Assembly (NCBI GenBank): GCA_037146835.1 | Contig: JBAWWI010000053.1 | Location: 1 to 14,652, forward strand | Reading direction: 5' to 3' | Length of the DNA: 14,652 bases | From: IMCC26256 sp037146835 | Lineage (GTDB): Bacteria; Actinomycetota; Acidimicrobiia; IMCC26256 | Part shown: in pieces, positions 1 through 7,098 of the stretch | Numbering within the stretch: position 1 is the first letter of the stretch | Layout of the letters: every line of letters begins with the position of its first letter | The notes under the pieces: model-generated | Seen by the model: the letters and a program-made list of their open reading frames with translations, nothing else | Told to the model about the DNA's origin: nothing | Database searches by the model: none | Program-made: the position numbers and the translations under genes

Positions 1-72
1 TGTGCCTAAAACCTCGATGTGCCTAAAACCTCGATGTGCCTAAAACCTCGATGTGCCTAAAACCTCGATGTG
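1..72. repeat. 17-bp direct tandem repeat, four full copies
   Basis: The unit TGTGCCTAAAACCTCGA occurs four times without a mismatch (1-17, 18-34, 35-51, 52-68). It is followed by the first four bases of a fifth copy before the sequence changes. The array runs to the window edge, so its full length is unknown. Each unit contains TAA on the + strand and TAG on the - strand. Because 17 is not a multiple of three, the array closes all six reading frames, so it cannot be coding. There are no spacers, so it is not a CRISPR. It could be a natural minisatellite, a set of binding sites, or an assembly artefact at a contig end. Confidence 0.9.
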
Positions 73-86
73 ATCGCCTTTAGGTC

Positions 87-389
87 ATGTACCAGGATGC
101 CGATGAACTCTTCGTACCTCAAGAACTGGCACCGCTCATGCGGCACTCCATTCGCTTGGGAGAGAGGAGAAACGTGTATCCGGCAAAAGAGAGATACCTT
201 GGCCACGCGTGCTCAAACCACCCTTCATTCTTGAGACTCAAGTCCCGGCACAGTTATCTCGCCGAAGGTGTGCGAAATGGCTCCTACAACCCGCCCGTTG
301 AGGCCGTTGTGGAGTCGGTTATGGCTTGGTTATGCGATTTGAGCCAAACCTCGGCGCCCCGAGCAGGCCAAGGCGTGCGCGAACCCTAG
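87..389 (+). CDS. hypothetical protein, about 100 aa, doubtful
   Basis: This open frame starts at ATG 87, six bases after an in-frame TAG at 81-83, and ends 13 bases before secA. No clear Shine-Dalgarno sequence precedes it. The product is mixed in composition, with a Tyr/Arg/His-rich middle (residues about 28-60), one predicted short helix (residues about 70-84) and a low-complexity Ala/Gly/Arg tail. It has no signal peptide, no membrane span and no motif I recognise. In many bacteria the gene before secA encodes ribosome hibernation factor HPF or ComF, and this product resembles neither. It may be a small lineage-specific gene or a chance ORF. Apart from it, the stretch between the repeat and secA holds nothing I can identify. 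Confidence 0.3.
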   Translation: MYQDADELFVPQELAPLMRHSIRLGERRNVYPAKERYLGHACSNHPSFLRLKSRHSYLAEGVRNGSYNPPVEAVVESVMAWLCDLSQTSAPRAGQGVREP

Positions 390-392
390 ACT
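387..392 (+). promoter_or_regulatory. candidate -10 element (TAGACT) for secA
   Basis: TAGACT fits the TANNNT form of actinobacterial -10 elements and ends 10 nt before the secA ATG. No recognisable -35 or Shine-Dalgarno sequence accompanies it. If used, the transcript would have almost no leader. The same TAGNCT pattern stands 8 nt before two other SD-less starts in this window, which is the main reason to list it. Confidence 0.2.
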
Positions 393-402
393 CAGATACT
401 TC

Positions 403-3105
403 ATGAGCCTTTTCCAGAAACTCCTAAACGCCGGCGATGGGCGCAAACTCAAGTTGGTTAGGTCCATCGTCCCCCTCGTTGCAGCCTTCGAGCCTGAGAT
501 GGAGCGACGCAGCGACGATGAGCTCCTCGGCCTCACTGCGATCTACAAGCAACGCCTTGCAAATGGGGAGGACCTCGACGATCTGATGCCAGAGGCCTTC
601 GCTACCGTGAGGGAGGCAGCACGCCGTGTACTTGGGCAGCGCCACTTCGACGTTCAGGTAATGGGTGGCGCTGGCCTCCACTTCGGTTGGGTCGCAGAGA
701 TGAAGACCGGAGAGGGCAAGACGCTTGTCTCAACCCTTCCTTCATACCTAAATGCCCTCGCTGGCAATGGAGTCCACGTCGTCAGTGTCAACGACTACCT
801 AATCAAGCGTGACTCCGCATGGATGGGTCAGGTGCACCGCTCTCTAGGCCTTGAGGTCGGGATGGTTGTTGCAGACGTCGATGATTACGGTGCGAAGCGT
901 CGTGCCTACGCGTCAGATATCACATACGGAACCAACAACGAGTTTGGGTTCGATTACCTACGTGACAACATGTCTGACACTCGTGAGGGGCAGGTTCAGC
1001 GGGGCCACTTCTTCGCAATTGTTGATGAGGTCGACTCAATTCTCATCGACGAGGCGCGTACTCCGCTAATTATCTCTGGCCGCGCAGATGATGCTCAGGC
1101 GCTCTATTATCAGTTTGCACGCGTTGTAAAGGGTTTAACGCGCGATCGCGATTATGAAGTTGATGAGCCGAAGAAGACAGTTGTTCCGACCGAAGAGGGA
1201 ATTGCTCGCGTAGAGGAAGCGCTTGGAGTTACCAACCTTTACGAGCACGTAAATCAAAACTTCGTTCATCAACTACAGGCCGCACTGCGTGCGCGCGAGT
1301 TGTTTAAGCGCGACGTTGATTATGTGGTAGCCGACGGTGAGGTGAAGATCGTCGATGAGTTCACTGGTCGTATCCTCGAGGGTCGTCGTTGGAGCGAGGG
1401 CCTTCACCAAGCTGTAGAGGCCAAGGAAGGTGTGCGGATAAAAGAGGAGAACCACACTCTTGCAACCGTCACACTCCAGAACTACTTCCGCCTATACGAG
1501 AAGTTGGCGGGAATGACCGGTACCGCCTCAACCGAGGCCGGTGAATTCGCACACACCTACGGACTCGAGGTGGTGAGCATCCCAACAAACCGCGAGCCGA
1601 AGCGCGCCGATGAAGCTGACTTTATATATAAGACAGAGGATGCAAAGTTCGCTGCTGCTGCCGATGATATTGCCGAGCGAAACGCACTTGGCCAGCCGGT
1701 TTTGGTTGGAACAATCTCCGTCGAGAAGTCTGAGAAGCTGAGCAGGCTCTTGGACAAACGCGGTATCCGCCATGCTGTCTTGAACGCCAAGCAGCACGAG
1801 CGTGAGGCACATGTTGTTACTCAGGCCGGGCGTGTAGGTGCGGTTACGGTCGCTACAAACATGGCCGGTCGTGGAGTCGACATCCTCCTAGGTGGTAATC
1901 CTGAAGGACTTGTTGAGCATGAGAGGGCTGCAAGGGGAATAACTGAGGCTGAGAACCCAGATGAGTACGCCAAACTTGTGGCAGACATCAAGGCAGCGTG
2001 CATAGCGGAGGGTGCGATGGTCCGCGAGGCAGGCGGCCTGTATGTCCTCGGCACTGAGAGGCATGAGTCTCGACGTATTGATGATCAGTTGCGTGGTCGA
2101 GCCGGCCGTCAAGGTGACCCCGGAGAGAGCCGCTTCTACCTCTCTCTTGAAGATGATTTGATGAGACTCTTCGCCTCCGGTGCGATGAGCTGGGTCATGG
2201 GTCGAACGTTCCCAGATGATGTTCCGCTCGAAGCGAAGATGGTCTCAAAGGCAATTGAGCGAGCGCAGCGCACCGTAGAGGACCGCAACTTCGAGATACG
2301 TAAAGACGTTCTCAAGTATGACGAAGTTCTTAACGAGCAGCGCAAGGTCATTTACCGTAGGCGTCAGCAGATACTTGATGGCGGAGACCTACGCGACGAG
2401 ACAGCAAAAGCAATCACCGACGCGGTTGACTCAATCATCGACCTGTTGTGCACAGGTAACTACTCCGAAGACTGGGATGTCGACGAGTTAGTCCTTGCTA
2501 TGCAGGCCTTATATGCCTCGAGTATTACTGCTGATCACGTTAAAGAACTACATGATGTACGCGCAGCTAGAGCAGCTTTTACAGAGGATGCACTAGGCGT
2601 ATATACATCGAAAGAAGATTCAATCGGAACCGAGCAACTGCGCGAGATTGAGCGCAGGGTCATGCTCTCCGTCATCGATCAGCATTGGCGCGATCACCTT
2701 TACGAGATGGATTATCTGCGCGAGGGAATCAACCTTCGCGCTATGGGCCAGCAGGACCCACTCGCCGAGTGGCAGCGCGAGGGTTACGACATGTTTGAGG
2801 CGATGATGGGCTCGATTCGAGACACATTCGTCCAGTATGTCTTCCGCCTAGAGGTTGTCTCTGAGGAGAATGTTGCTGCGCCGGAACGCGCGCTTACCTA
2901 TAGCGCTGCAGATGAGCCAGTTCAGGGGGCATCTGCGCTTGCGGCCGCCGCTGTTGGCTTCGATGACGGCACAGGCGCAATGGGGCCGGCCCCAGAGCAA
3001 GAGATGCCGGCTCAGGAGCCTGTGCGCGTTGAGCGCGCTCCAGGGCGCAACGAGCCCTGCTGGTGCGGAAGCGGCAAGAAGTTCAAGACCTGCCACGGGG
3101 TTTGA
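403..3105 (+). CDS. secA: preprotein translocase ATPase SecA
   Basis: SecA is the cytosolic ATPase that pushes unfolded preproteins through the SecYEG channel. At 900 aa the product is full length for the housekeeping paralogue. Walker A (KTGEGKT) lies at residues 101-107 and the Walker B/DEAD-type VDEVD at 207-211, followed by the conserved IDEARTPLIISG. The second motor domain carries TNMAGRGVDILLGGN and the arginine-finger region with RGRAGRQGDPG. The extreme C-terminus is the zinc-binding tail CWCGSGKKFKTCH, which contacts SecB or ribosomes in other bacteria. That tail argues for SecA1 rather than an accessory SecA2. A variable Ala/Glu/Pro-rich linker precedes it. The ATG at 403 gives the usual N-terminus but has no Shine-Dalgarno sequence. 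prfB follows after 6 bp, so the two are probably co-transcribed. Confidence 0.98.
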   Translation: MSLFQKLLNAGDGRKLKLVRSIVPLVAAFEPEMERRSDDELLGLTAIYKQRLANGEDLDDLMPEAFATVREAARRVLGQRHFDVQVMGGAGLHFGWVAEMKTGEGKTLVSTLPSYLNALAGNGVHVVSVNDYLIKRDSAWMGQVHRSLGLEVGMVVADVDDYGAKRRAYASDITYGTNNEFGFDYLRDNMSDTREGQVQRGHFFAIVDEVDSILIDEARTPLIISGRADDAQALYYQFARVVKGLTRDRDYEVDEPKKTVVPTEEGIARVEEALGVTNLYEHVNQNFVHQLQAALRARELFKRDVDYVVADGEVKIVDEFTGRILEGRRWSEGLHQAVEAKEGVRIKEENHTLATVTLQNYFRLYEKLAGMTGTASTEAGEFAHTYGLEVVSIPTNREPKRADEADFIYKTEDAKFAAAADDIAERNALGQPVLVGTISVEKSEKLSRLLDKRGIRHAVLNAKQHEREAHVVTQAGRVGAVTVATNMAGRGVDILLGGNPEGLVEHERAARGITEAENPDEYAKLVADIKAACIAEGAMVREAGGLYVLGTERHESRRIDDQLRGRAGRQGDPGESRFYLSLEDDLMRLFASGAMSWVMGRTFPDDVPLEAKMVSKAIERAQRTVEDRNFEIRKDVLKYDEVLNEQRKVIYRRRQQILDGGDLRDETAKAITDAVDSIIDLLCTGNYSEDWDVDELVLAMQALYASSITADHVKELHDVRAARAAFTEDALGVYTSKEDSIGTEQLREIERRVMLSVIDQHWRDHLYEMDYLREGINLRAMGQQDPLAEWQREGYDMFEAMMGSIRDTFVQYVFRLEVVSEENVAAPERALTYSAADEPVQGASALAAAAVGFDDGTGAMGPAPEQEMPAQEPVRVERAPGRNEPCWCGSGKKFKTCHGV

Positions 3106-3111
3106 TCGGTC

Positions 3112-4233
3112 TTGCGCGATTTCTCCGATGAGTTATCAGATCTGTCTCGACGCGTAGCCGAGGCGCGCGGTTATCTTCAGATTGCAGTTGCTGAGGAGCG
3201 CGTCTTAGTTCTAGAGGAAGACGCGAGCCGCCCAGACCTCTGGGATGACCCCGATGCAGCACGCCGCGTTACTACCGAGTTGGCTCAGACGCGAGACGAC
3301 ATCAATCTTGTTGAGCGCCTTGAGGGAGTCGTCAGTGACTTGGAGACCCTCGCGGAGTTAGCGAGAGAAGAAGGCGACGAGACGATAGAGCCCGAGATCT
3401 CCCAGGGTGCTCAAACGCTACGCGAGGAGTTGGATCGGTTAGAACTTCGAGCTCTATTCACCGGTGAGCACGACGAGCGCGATGCAATCTGTGATGTGCA
3501 CTCTGGTGCTGGCGGTACAGACGCCCAAGACTGGGCGCAGATGATGCTGCGCATGTATACCCGTTGGGCTGAGAGGCAGGGTTTTACAGTCTCAATCGAT
3601 GATGTCTCGCTCGGGGATGAGGCCGGTATTTCGTCAGCAACCTTCACGGTTCGAGGCAGGTTCGCTTACGCAATGCTTACCGGCGAGCGAGGAGTGCATC
3701 GCTTGGTCCGCATTTCGCCCTTCGATGGGCAGGCGCGTCGCCATACTGCGTTTTCATCCTTTGATGTTGTCCCAGCTATTGAAGAGGCCGAGGTTCCTGA
3801 GATTGACCCAGGAGACCTTCGCGTCGATACATTCCGGTCATCCGGCGCAGGCGGGCAGCACGTCAACGTCACCGACTCTGCGGTGCGCCTAACGCACCTA
3901 CCCACCGGAGTTGTTGTTTCTTGCCAGAACGAGCGCTCTCAACTACAGAACAAAGCGCGCGCTATGGAGATCCTTGGCGCCCGCCTAGCTCAGCGCCAAC
4001 GCGAGGAGAGAAGGCGCGAGCTCGACGCCATATCGGGGGAGAAGCGTGATGTTGCGTGGGGGAGCCAGATTCGCTCCTATGTGCTAGCTCCTTACCAAAT
4101 GGTGAAGGACCTGCGCACCGCCTATGAGACCGGGAACGTCGCTGCAGTCTTGGATGGCGATATTCAGGGATTCGTTGAGGCATTTCTCCAGTGGCGTAGA
4201 GCCGGTATGCCAGAACGTGGAGCTTCCTCGTAG
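3112..4233 (+). CDS. prfB: peptide chain release factor 2 (RF2)
   Basis: RF2 reads UGA and UAA stop codons in the ribosomal A site and triggers peptide release. The 373-aa product has the N-terminal helical domain, the stop-codon-reading SPF tripeptide at residues 202-204, and the catalytic GGQ at 247-249 within SGAGGQHVN. SPF rather than PxT separates it from RF1. The start is TTG at 3112, chosen because it yields the typical DFSDELSDL beginning and there is no ATG or GTG nearby; a GGGG run lies 11 nt upstream. Many bacteria carry a programmed +1 frameshift at CTT TGA in the codons for the GYLD stretch. Here the equivalent codons read GGT TAT CTT CAG (3169-3180), so the frame is continuous and that autoregulation is absent. 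The gene ends in TAG, which RF2 does not read. Confidence 0.97.
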   Translation: MRDFSDELSDLSRRVAEARGYLQIAVAEERVLVLEEDASRPDLWDDPDAARRVTTELAQTRDDINLVERLEGVVSDLETLAELAREEGDETIEPEISQGAQTLREELDRLELRALFTGEHDERDAICDVHSGAGGTDAQDWAQMMLRMYTRWAERQGFTVSIDDVSLGDEAGISSATFTVRGRFAYAMLTGERGVHRLVRISPFDGQARRHTAFSSFDVVPAIEEAEVPEIDPGDLRVDTFRSSGAGGQHVNVTDSAVRLTHLPTGVVVSCQNERSQLQNKARAMEILGARLAQRQREERRRELDAISGEKRDVAWGSQIRSYVLAPYQMVKDLRTAYETGNVAAVLDGDIQGFVEAFLQWRRAGMPERGASS

Positions 4234-4237
4234 CAAG

Positions 4238-4279
4238 GCCGGATTTGGCGGGTAAAATCGGCTTGTATTGGCGTTTTTT
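4238..4279 (+). terminator. weak hairpin with downstream T-run after prfB
   Basis: In the 100-bp gap between prfB and ftsE, GCCG(G)ATTT at 4238-4246 can pair with AAATCGGC at 4255-4262 across an 8-nt loop, with one bulged G. A run of six T follows at 4274-4279, about 11 nt too far downstream for a textbook intrinsic terminator. It may be a leaky terminator or a processing element. The same gap holds TAAAAT (4253-4258) and TAACTT (4316-4321), each of which could be a -10 element for ftsE, but neither has a convincing -35. Confidence 0.25.
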
Positions 4280-4333
4280 GCTCTTGAGTGCCACCGATTT
4301 GGTCTCTTTCGCTGGTAACTTGAGCCTCTTCCC

Positions 4334-5020
4334 ATGATCCGTTTTGAGAACGTCTCGAAGACCTACAAAGGTGAGATCTCCGCTCTGCGCGAGGTCTCCC
4401 TAGACATTACGAAGGGGGAGTTTGTCTTCCTCGTCGGCCCCTCTGGTTCAGGAAAATCAACTTTCCTACGACTGCTCCTGCGCGATGAGATTGCCTCCGA
4501 GGGGCGAATAATTGTTGCGGGGAGAGATATAGCTACCTTGAGCTCTTGGAAGGTTCCACAGTTGCGCCGCAATATCGGGACCATCTTTCAAGACTTTAAG
4601 CTGCTCCCGTCGAAGACTGTCTATGAGAACGTTGCGTTCGCTGCGGAGGTCATAGGTAGGCCGCGATCCGCGATTAGGTCACAGGTCCCACAGATCCTTG
4701 AGCTTGTGGGCTTGGCAGAGAAGGCAGAGCGTTTTCCTCTCGAGTTGTCCGGTGGCGAGCAGCAGAGAGTCTCTATAGCAAGGGCGTTTGTGAATCGTCC
4801 GTTGATACTTCTCGCAGATGAGCCGACCGGAAACCTTGACCCTGATACGACCGACGGCATTATGCGCCTTCTAGACAGCATCAACCGCACAGGGACCACA
4901 GTTGTTATGGCGACCCATGACCAGCAGATGGTCGACCGTATGCGCCGCCGAGTGATTGAACTCTCGCATGGACGTGTCGAGCGCGACCAGGCACGCGGCG
5001 TCTACGGCGTTGGTACCTGA
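4334..5020 (+). CDS. ftsE: cell division ATP-binding protein FtsE
   Basis: FtsE is the cytoplasmic ATPase of the FtsEX complex, which sits at the divisome and uses ATP hydrolysis to switch periplasmic or extracellular wall hydrolases on. The 228-aa product is a standard-length ABC ATPase. Walker A is GPSGSGKST at residues 35-43, the Q-loop is in IFQDFKLLP near 84-92, the signature is LSGGEQQ at 138-144, Walker B with catalytic Glu is LILLADEPTG at 157-166, and the switch His is in ATHDQQ at 195. FQDFKLL is characteristic of FtsE as opposed to LolD/MacB relatives. The ATG at 4334 has no Shine-Dalgarno sequence. ftsX begins 9 bp after the stop, so the pair is one transcription unit. Confidence 0.96.
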   Translation: MIRFENVSKTYKGEISALREVSLDITKGEFVFLVGPSGSGKSTFLRLLLRDEIASEGRIIVAGRDIATLSSWKVPQLRRNIGTIFQDFKLLPSKTVYENVAFAAEVIGRPRSAIRSQVPQILELVGLAEKAERFPLELSGGEQQRVSIARAFVNRPLILLADEPTGNLDPDTTDGIMRLLDSINRTGTTVVMATHDQQMVDRMRRRVIELSHGRVERDQARGVYGVGT

Positions 5021-5029
5021 GGCCTGCTG

Positions 5030-5914
5030 ATGATTACTCGACTCTCTTATTTCGCCCGCGAGACACTCGTATCGCTTAAGCGAAACCTCTTGATGACAAT
5101 TGCGGGAGTAATTACCGTAACTGTTTCGCTCTGTGTCTTAGGCGGCGCATGGATGCTAAATACCCTTGTAAATCATGGCACGGAGCGATGGAAGAACGGT
5201 GTAGAGCTCGAGGTATTTATGAACGTAGATGCCACGGATGCCCAGATTGCCGCCGTCCAGCGACAATTAGTAAATGATCCTGAGGTGCGAGATTTTAAGT
5301 ACTTAACCAAGGATGACGCGCTTACAGAGTTCAGACGCTTGTTCAAAGATCAGCCTGATCTTGTAAACAGTGTTGATGCGGCTGCTCTGCCCTCGTCGTT
5401 CCGAGTTGCTCCGGTCAAGGCCGAGTTAACAAAGACGGTCGCCGACCGCTTTCAAAGCCAACCTGGCGTGGATGAGGTGAAGACCGCCGAGAAACAGGTA
5501 CGACAACTTCTCTCGGCTACAGCGTGGATACGAACTGCCTTTATCGTCATCTTTGCCTTGCTCCTGTTTGCTTCGTTGTTCTTAATTGTAAATACGATCA
5601 GGCTCGCGACGTTTGCCCGTAGGCGTGAGATCGAGGTTATGAAACTTGTTGGAGCATCTAACTGGTTTGTTCGAATCCCGTTCATGCTCGAGGGGTTGGT
5701 GCAGGGAGTTGTCGGCGCACTGATTGCTTTTATGGCGATGCTTGGGCTCCAGAACGTCTTAACCAATGCGATCTCTCGCAACTCTGATTTCTCACGCGGT
5801 TTCTACGTAACCTCAGGGGACGCCATCACGATCGGGCTAATGCTTGTTGCTATTGGAGCAGGCATCGGCGTTCTCGGGGCAATAATCGGTCTGCGGCGCT
5901 TTATCGAGGCATAG
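5030..5914 (+). CDS. ftsX: cell division protein FtsX, permease-like
   Basis: FtsX is the membrane partner of FtsE and transmits its ATPase cycle to a cell-wall hydrolase outside the membrane. The 294-aa product shows the family layout: a short cytoplasmic N-terminus, TM1 at about residues 21-43, an external domain at about 44-165, then TM2 (167-190), TM3 (216-240) and TM4 (264-288). Between TM2 and TM3 lies the conserved cytosolic stretch RRREIEVMKLVGAS, the coupling region for FtsE. GAGG-like GAGG at 5019-5022 lies 7 nt before ATG 5030 and overlaps the ftsE stop, which supports coupled translation. The next gene encodes a coiled-coil M23 peptidase, the expected kind of target. Confidence 0.95.
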   Translation: MITRLSYFARETLVSLKRNLLMTIAGVITVTVSLCVLGGAWMLNTLVNHGTERWKNGVELEVFMNVDATDAQIAAVQRQLVNDPEVRDFKYLTKDDALTEFRRLFKDQPDLVNSVDAAALPSSFRVAPVKAELTKTVADRFQSQPGVDEVKTAEKQVRQLLSATAWIRTAFIVIFALLLFASLFLIVNTIRLATFARRREIEVMKLVGASNWFVRIPFMLEGLVQGVVGALIAFMAMLGLQNVLTNAISRNSDFSRGFYVTSGDAITIGLMLVAIGAGIGVLGAIIGLRRFIEA

Positions 5915-5933
5915 GCGTAATCCGCCTTTTGTT
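5913..5933 (+). terminator. hairpin plus short T-run between ftsX and the M23 gene
   Basis: AGGCG (5913-5917) pairs with CGCCT (5923-5927) around a 5-nt loop, and TTT-G-TT follows directly up to the ATG at 5934. The shape is that of a small intrinsic terminator or attenuator and begins inside the ftsX stop codon. The stem is only 5 bp, so readthrough would be considerable. It occupies the place where the M23 ribosome binding site would be, and no Shine-Dalgarno sequence is visible there. Confidence 0.35.
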
Positions 5934-7067
5934 ATGAATCGGTTCTTAGTTGCGTTTCTTGCCTGCTCCTTAGGGTTAATCGGTCCAGGGTCAGCGATTG
6001 CACAAGGGGCGACCTCTCCGGCCCCCACGAAACAGAGTCTCCTGCGCAACATCGGCGCCGCGTCTGCAGAGGAAGCAACTGCCCTGCGTGAACTCTCTAA
6101 TATTCGAGCGAAGCGTGCAGCGGCGCAGGCTCGGCTCGCAGAGGTAGATGCGCAGTTATCTGCGGCGGTGGCGAAGCGGCGCGAGGTTGGCGCACGAATA
6201 GATGCGCTCGCTCTGCAGATAAAAGAGAATCGCCGAGCACTTAGATCTGCACGCGACGATCTTCATCGCTCTGCAGCACGTATGTATCGCGGCGGCTCAT
6301 CGGAGGGAGGGTTCTCTGCGCTCGCTGGAGCAGCGAAGGGCTTCCATGATCTAGTGGTGGGCACCAAGTACCTGTCCTCCTCGTCGAAGAAATCAAAGAA
6401 TTTGATTCGCGCATTTACAGAGGCTCGCGTTGCGCTCTCGACCATGGAGGCCGGTCTTGCTGTTGAGCGTGCTGCGGTGGATGTAGAGACTCAAACTGTC
6501 TCTGGGCTCCGCGTAGAGCAGGCAGCTGCAGCTGCCTCTGCAGACGAGGAGGAGCGTGCCGAGGCAGCGTCCTTGGCGAAGATACGTTCGCGAAAGGCAG
6601 AGTTCACTCGGCAACTCGCAGTACTTCAGGCAGAGTCTGATCGCATCGCTGCGAGCCTCAGAGGGCGTAATACTGGATCTCGTCCTGGGCGTATGGTGCG
6701 CCCCGCTGATGGGGCAATCAGTTCAACCTTCGGCACACGGGTTCATCCGATTTTTGGCGATATAAGAATGCACTCTGGAGTCGACTTTGCATCAGGGATG
6801 GGTGCACCAGTGCGCGCAGCAGCTTCAGGTGTAGTGGTAAGTGCTAGTTACCAGACCGGCTACGGAAATGCAGTCGTGATTAATCATGGCGGAGGGGTCG
6901 CCACTCTCTACGCGCACCTCTCGTCGTTCAACGTGCGAGCGGGGCAGACAGTAACGGCCTCAATGCGCATCGCATCCGTTGGGTCAACCGGTTATGCCAC
7001 TGGGCCTCACCTGCATTTCGAGGTAAGGGTAAATGGATCCCCGGTTGACCCGCTCGGATGGTTGTAA
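5934..7067 (+). CDS. secreted coiled-coil M23 (LytM) endopeptidase, putative FtsEX partner
   Basis: This is a probable peptidoglycan endopeptidase that cuts stem-peptide cross-links, acting outside the membrane. The 377-aa product starts with a signal peptide (residues 1 to about 23, ending AIA before Q24). Two long charged, Ala-rich helical stretches follow (about 43-118 and 158-243), as in EnvC-type proteins. The LytM domain lies at about 254-377. The metal and catalytic residues are all present: H280 and D284 in HSGVDFA, H328 in YAHLS, and H359/H361 in HLHFEVR. E. coli EnvC has lost such residues and is only an activator, so this protein is more likely an active enzyme. Its position 19 bp after ftsX suggests direct control by FtsEX through the coiled coil. 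The start is fixed by the signal peptide although no Shine-Dalgarno sequence is seen. Confidence 0.92.
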   Translation: MNRFLVAFLACSLGLIGPGSAIAQGATSPAPTKQSLLRNIGAASAEEATALRELSNIRAKRAAAQARLAEVDAQLSAAVAKRREVGARIDALALQIKENRRALRSARDDLHRSAARMYRGGSSEGGFSALAGAAKGFHDLVVGTKYLSSSSKKSKNLIRAFTEARVALSTMEAGLAVERAAVDVETQTVSGLRVEQAAAAASADEEERAEAASLAKIRSRKAEFTRQLAVLQAESDRIAASLRGRNTGSRPGRMVRPADGAISSTFGTRVHPIFGDIRMHSGVDFASGMGAPVRAAASGVVVSASYQTGYGNAVVINHGGGVATLYAHLSSFNVRAGQTVTASMRIASVGSTGYATGPHLHFEVRVNGSPVDPLGWL

Positions 7068-7085
7068 GCGCTGCTAATAAGCGCT
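7067..7085. terminator. candidate bidirectional hairpin between convergent genes
   Basis: AGCGCT (7067-7072) and AGCGCT (7080-7085), each self-complementary, can pair as a 6-bp stem over a 7-nt loop. The hairpin overlaps the last base of the M23 stop codon and lies just before the end of the convergent peroxiredoxin gene. Its position suits a shared terminator, but neither side has a clear T-run. Confidence 0.3.
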
Positions 7086-7098
7086 CGTTAGTAGTTAG

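Noticed and set aside
1..72. CRISPR array or plasmid iterons
   Set aside because: Repeats are directly abutting with no spacers and there is no cas or rep gene nearby; too little sequence is available to support an origin.
1528..1812. 94-codon and shorter - strand frames within secA
   Set aside because: They overlap the highly conserved SecA motor region in antisense and are not consistent with independent genes.
2855..3157. 100-codon + strand frame overlapping the secA 3' end and prfB start
   Set aside because: It is out of frame with both genes and covers the SecA zinc tail; the product is low-complexity Arg/Ala/Leu.
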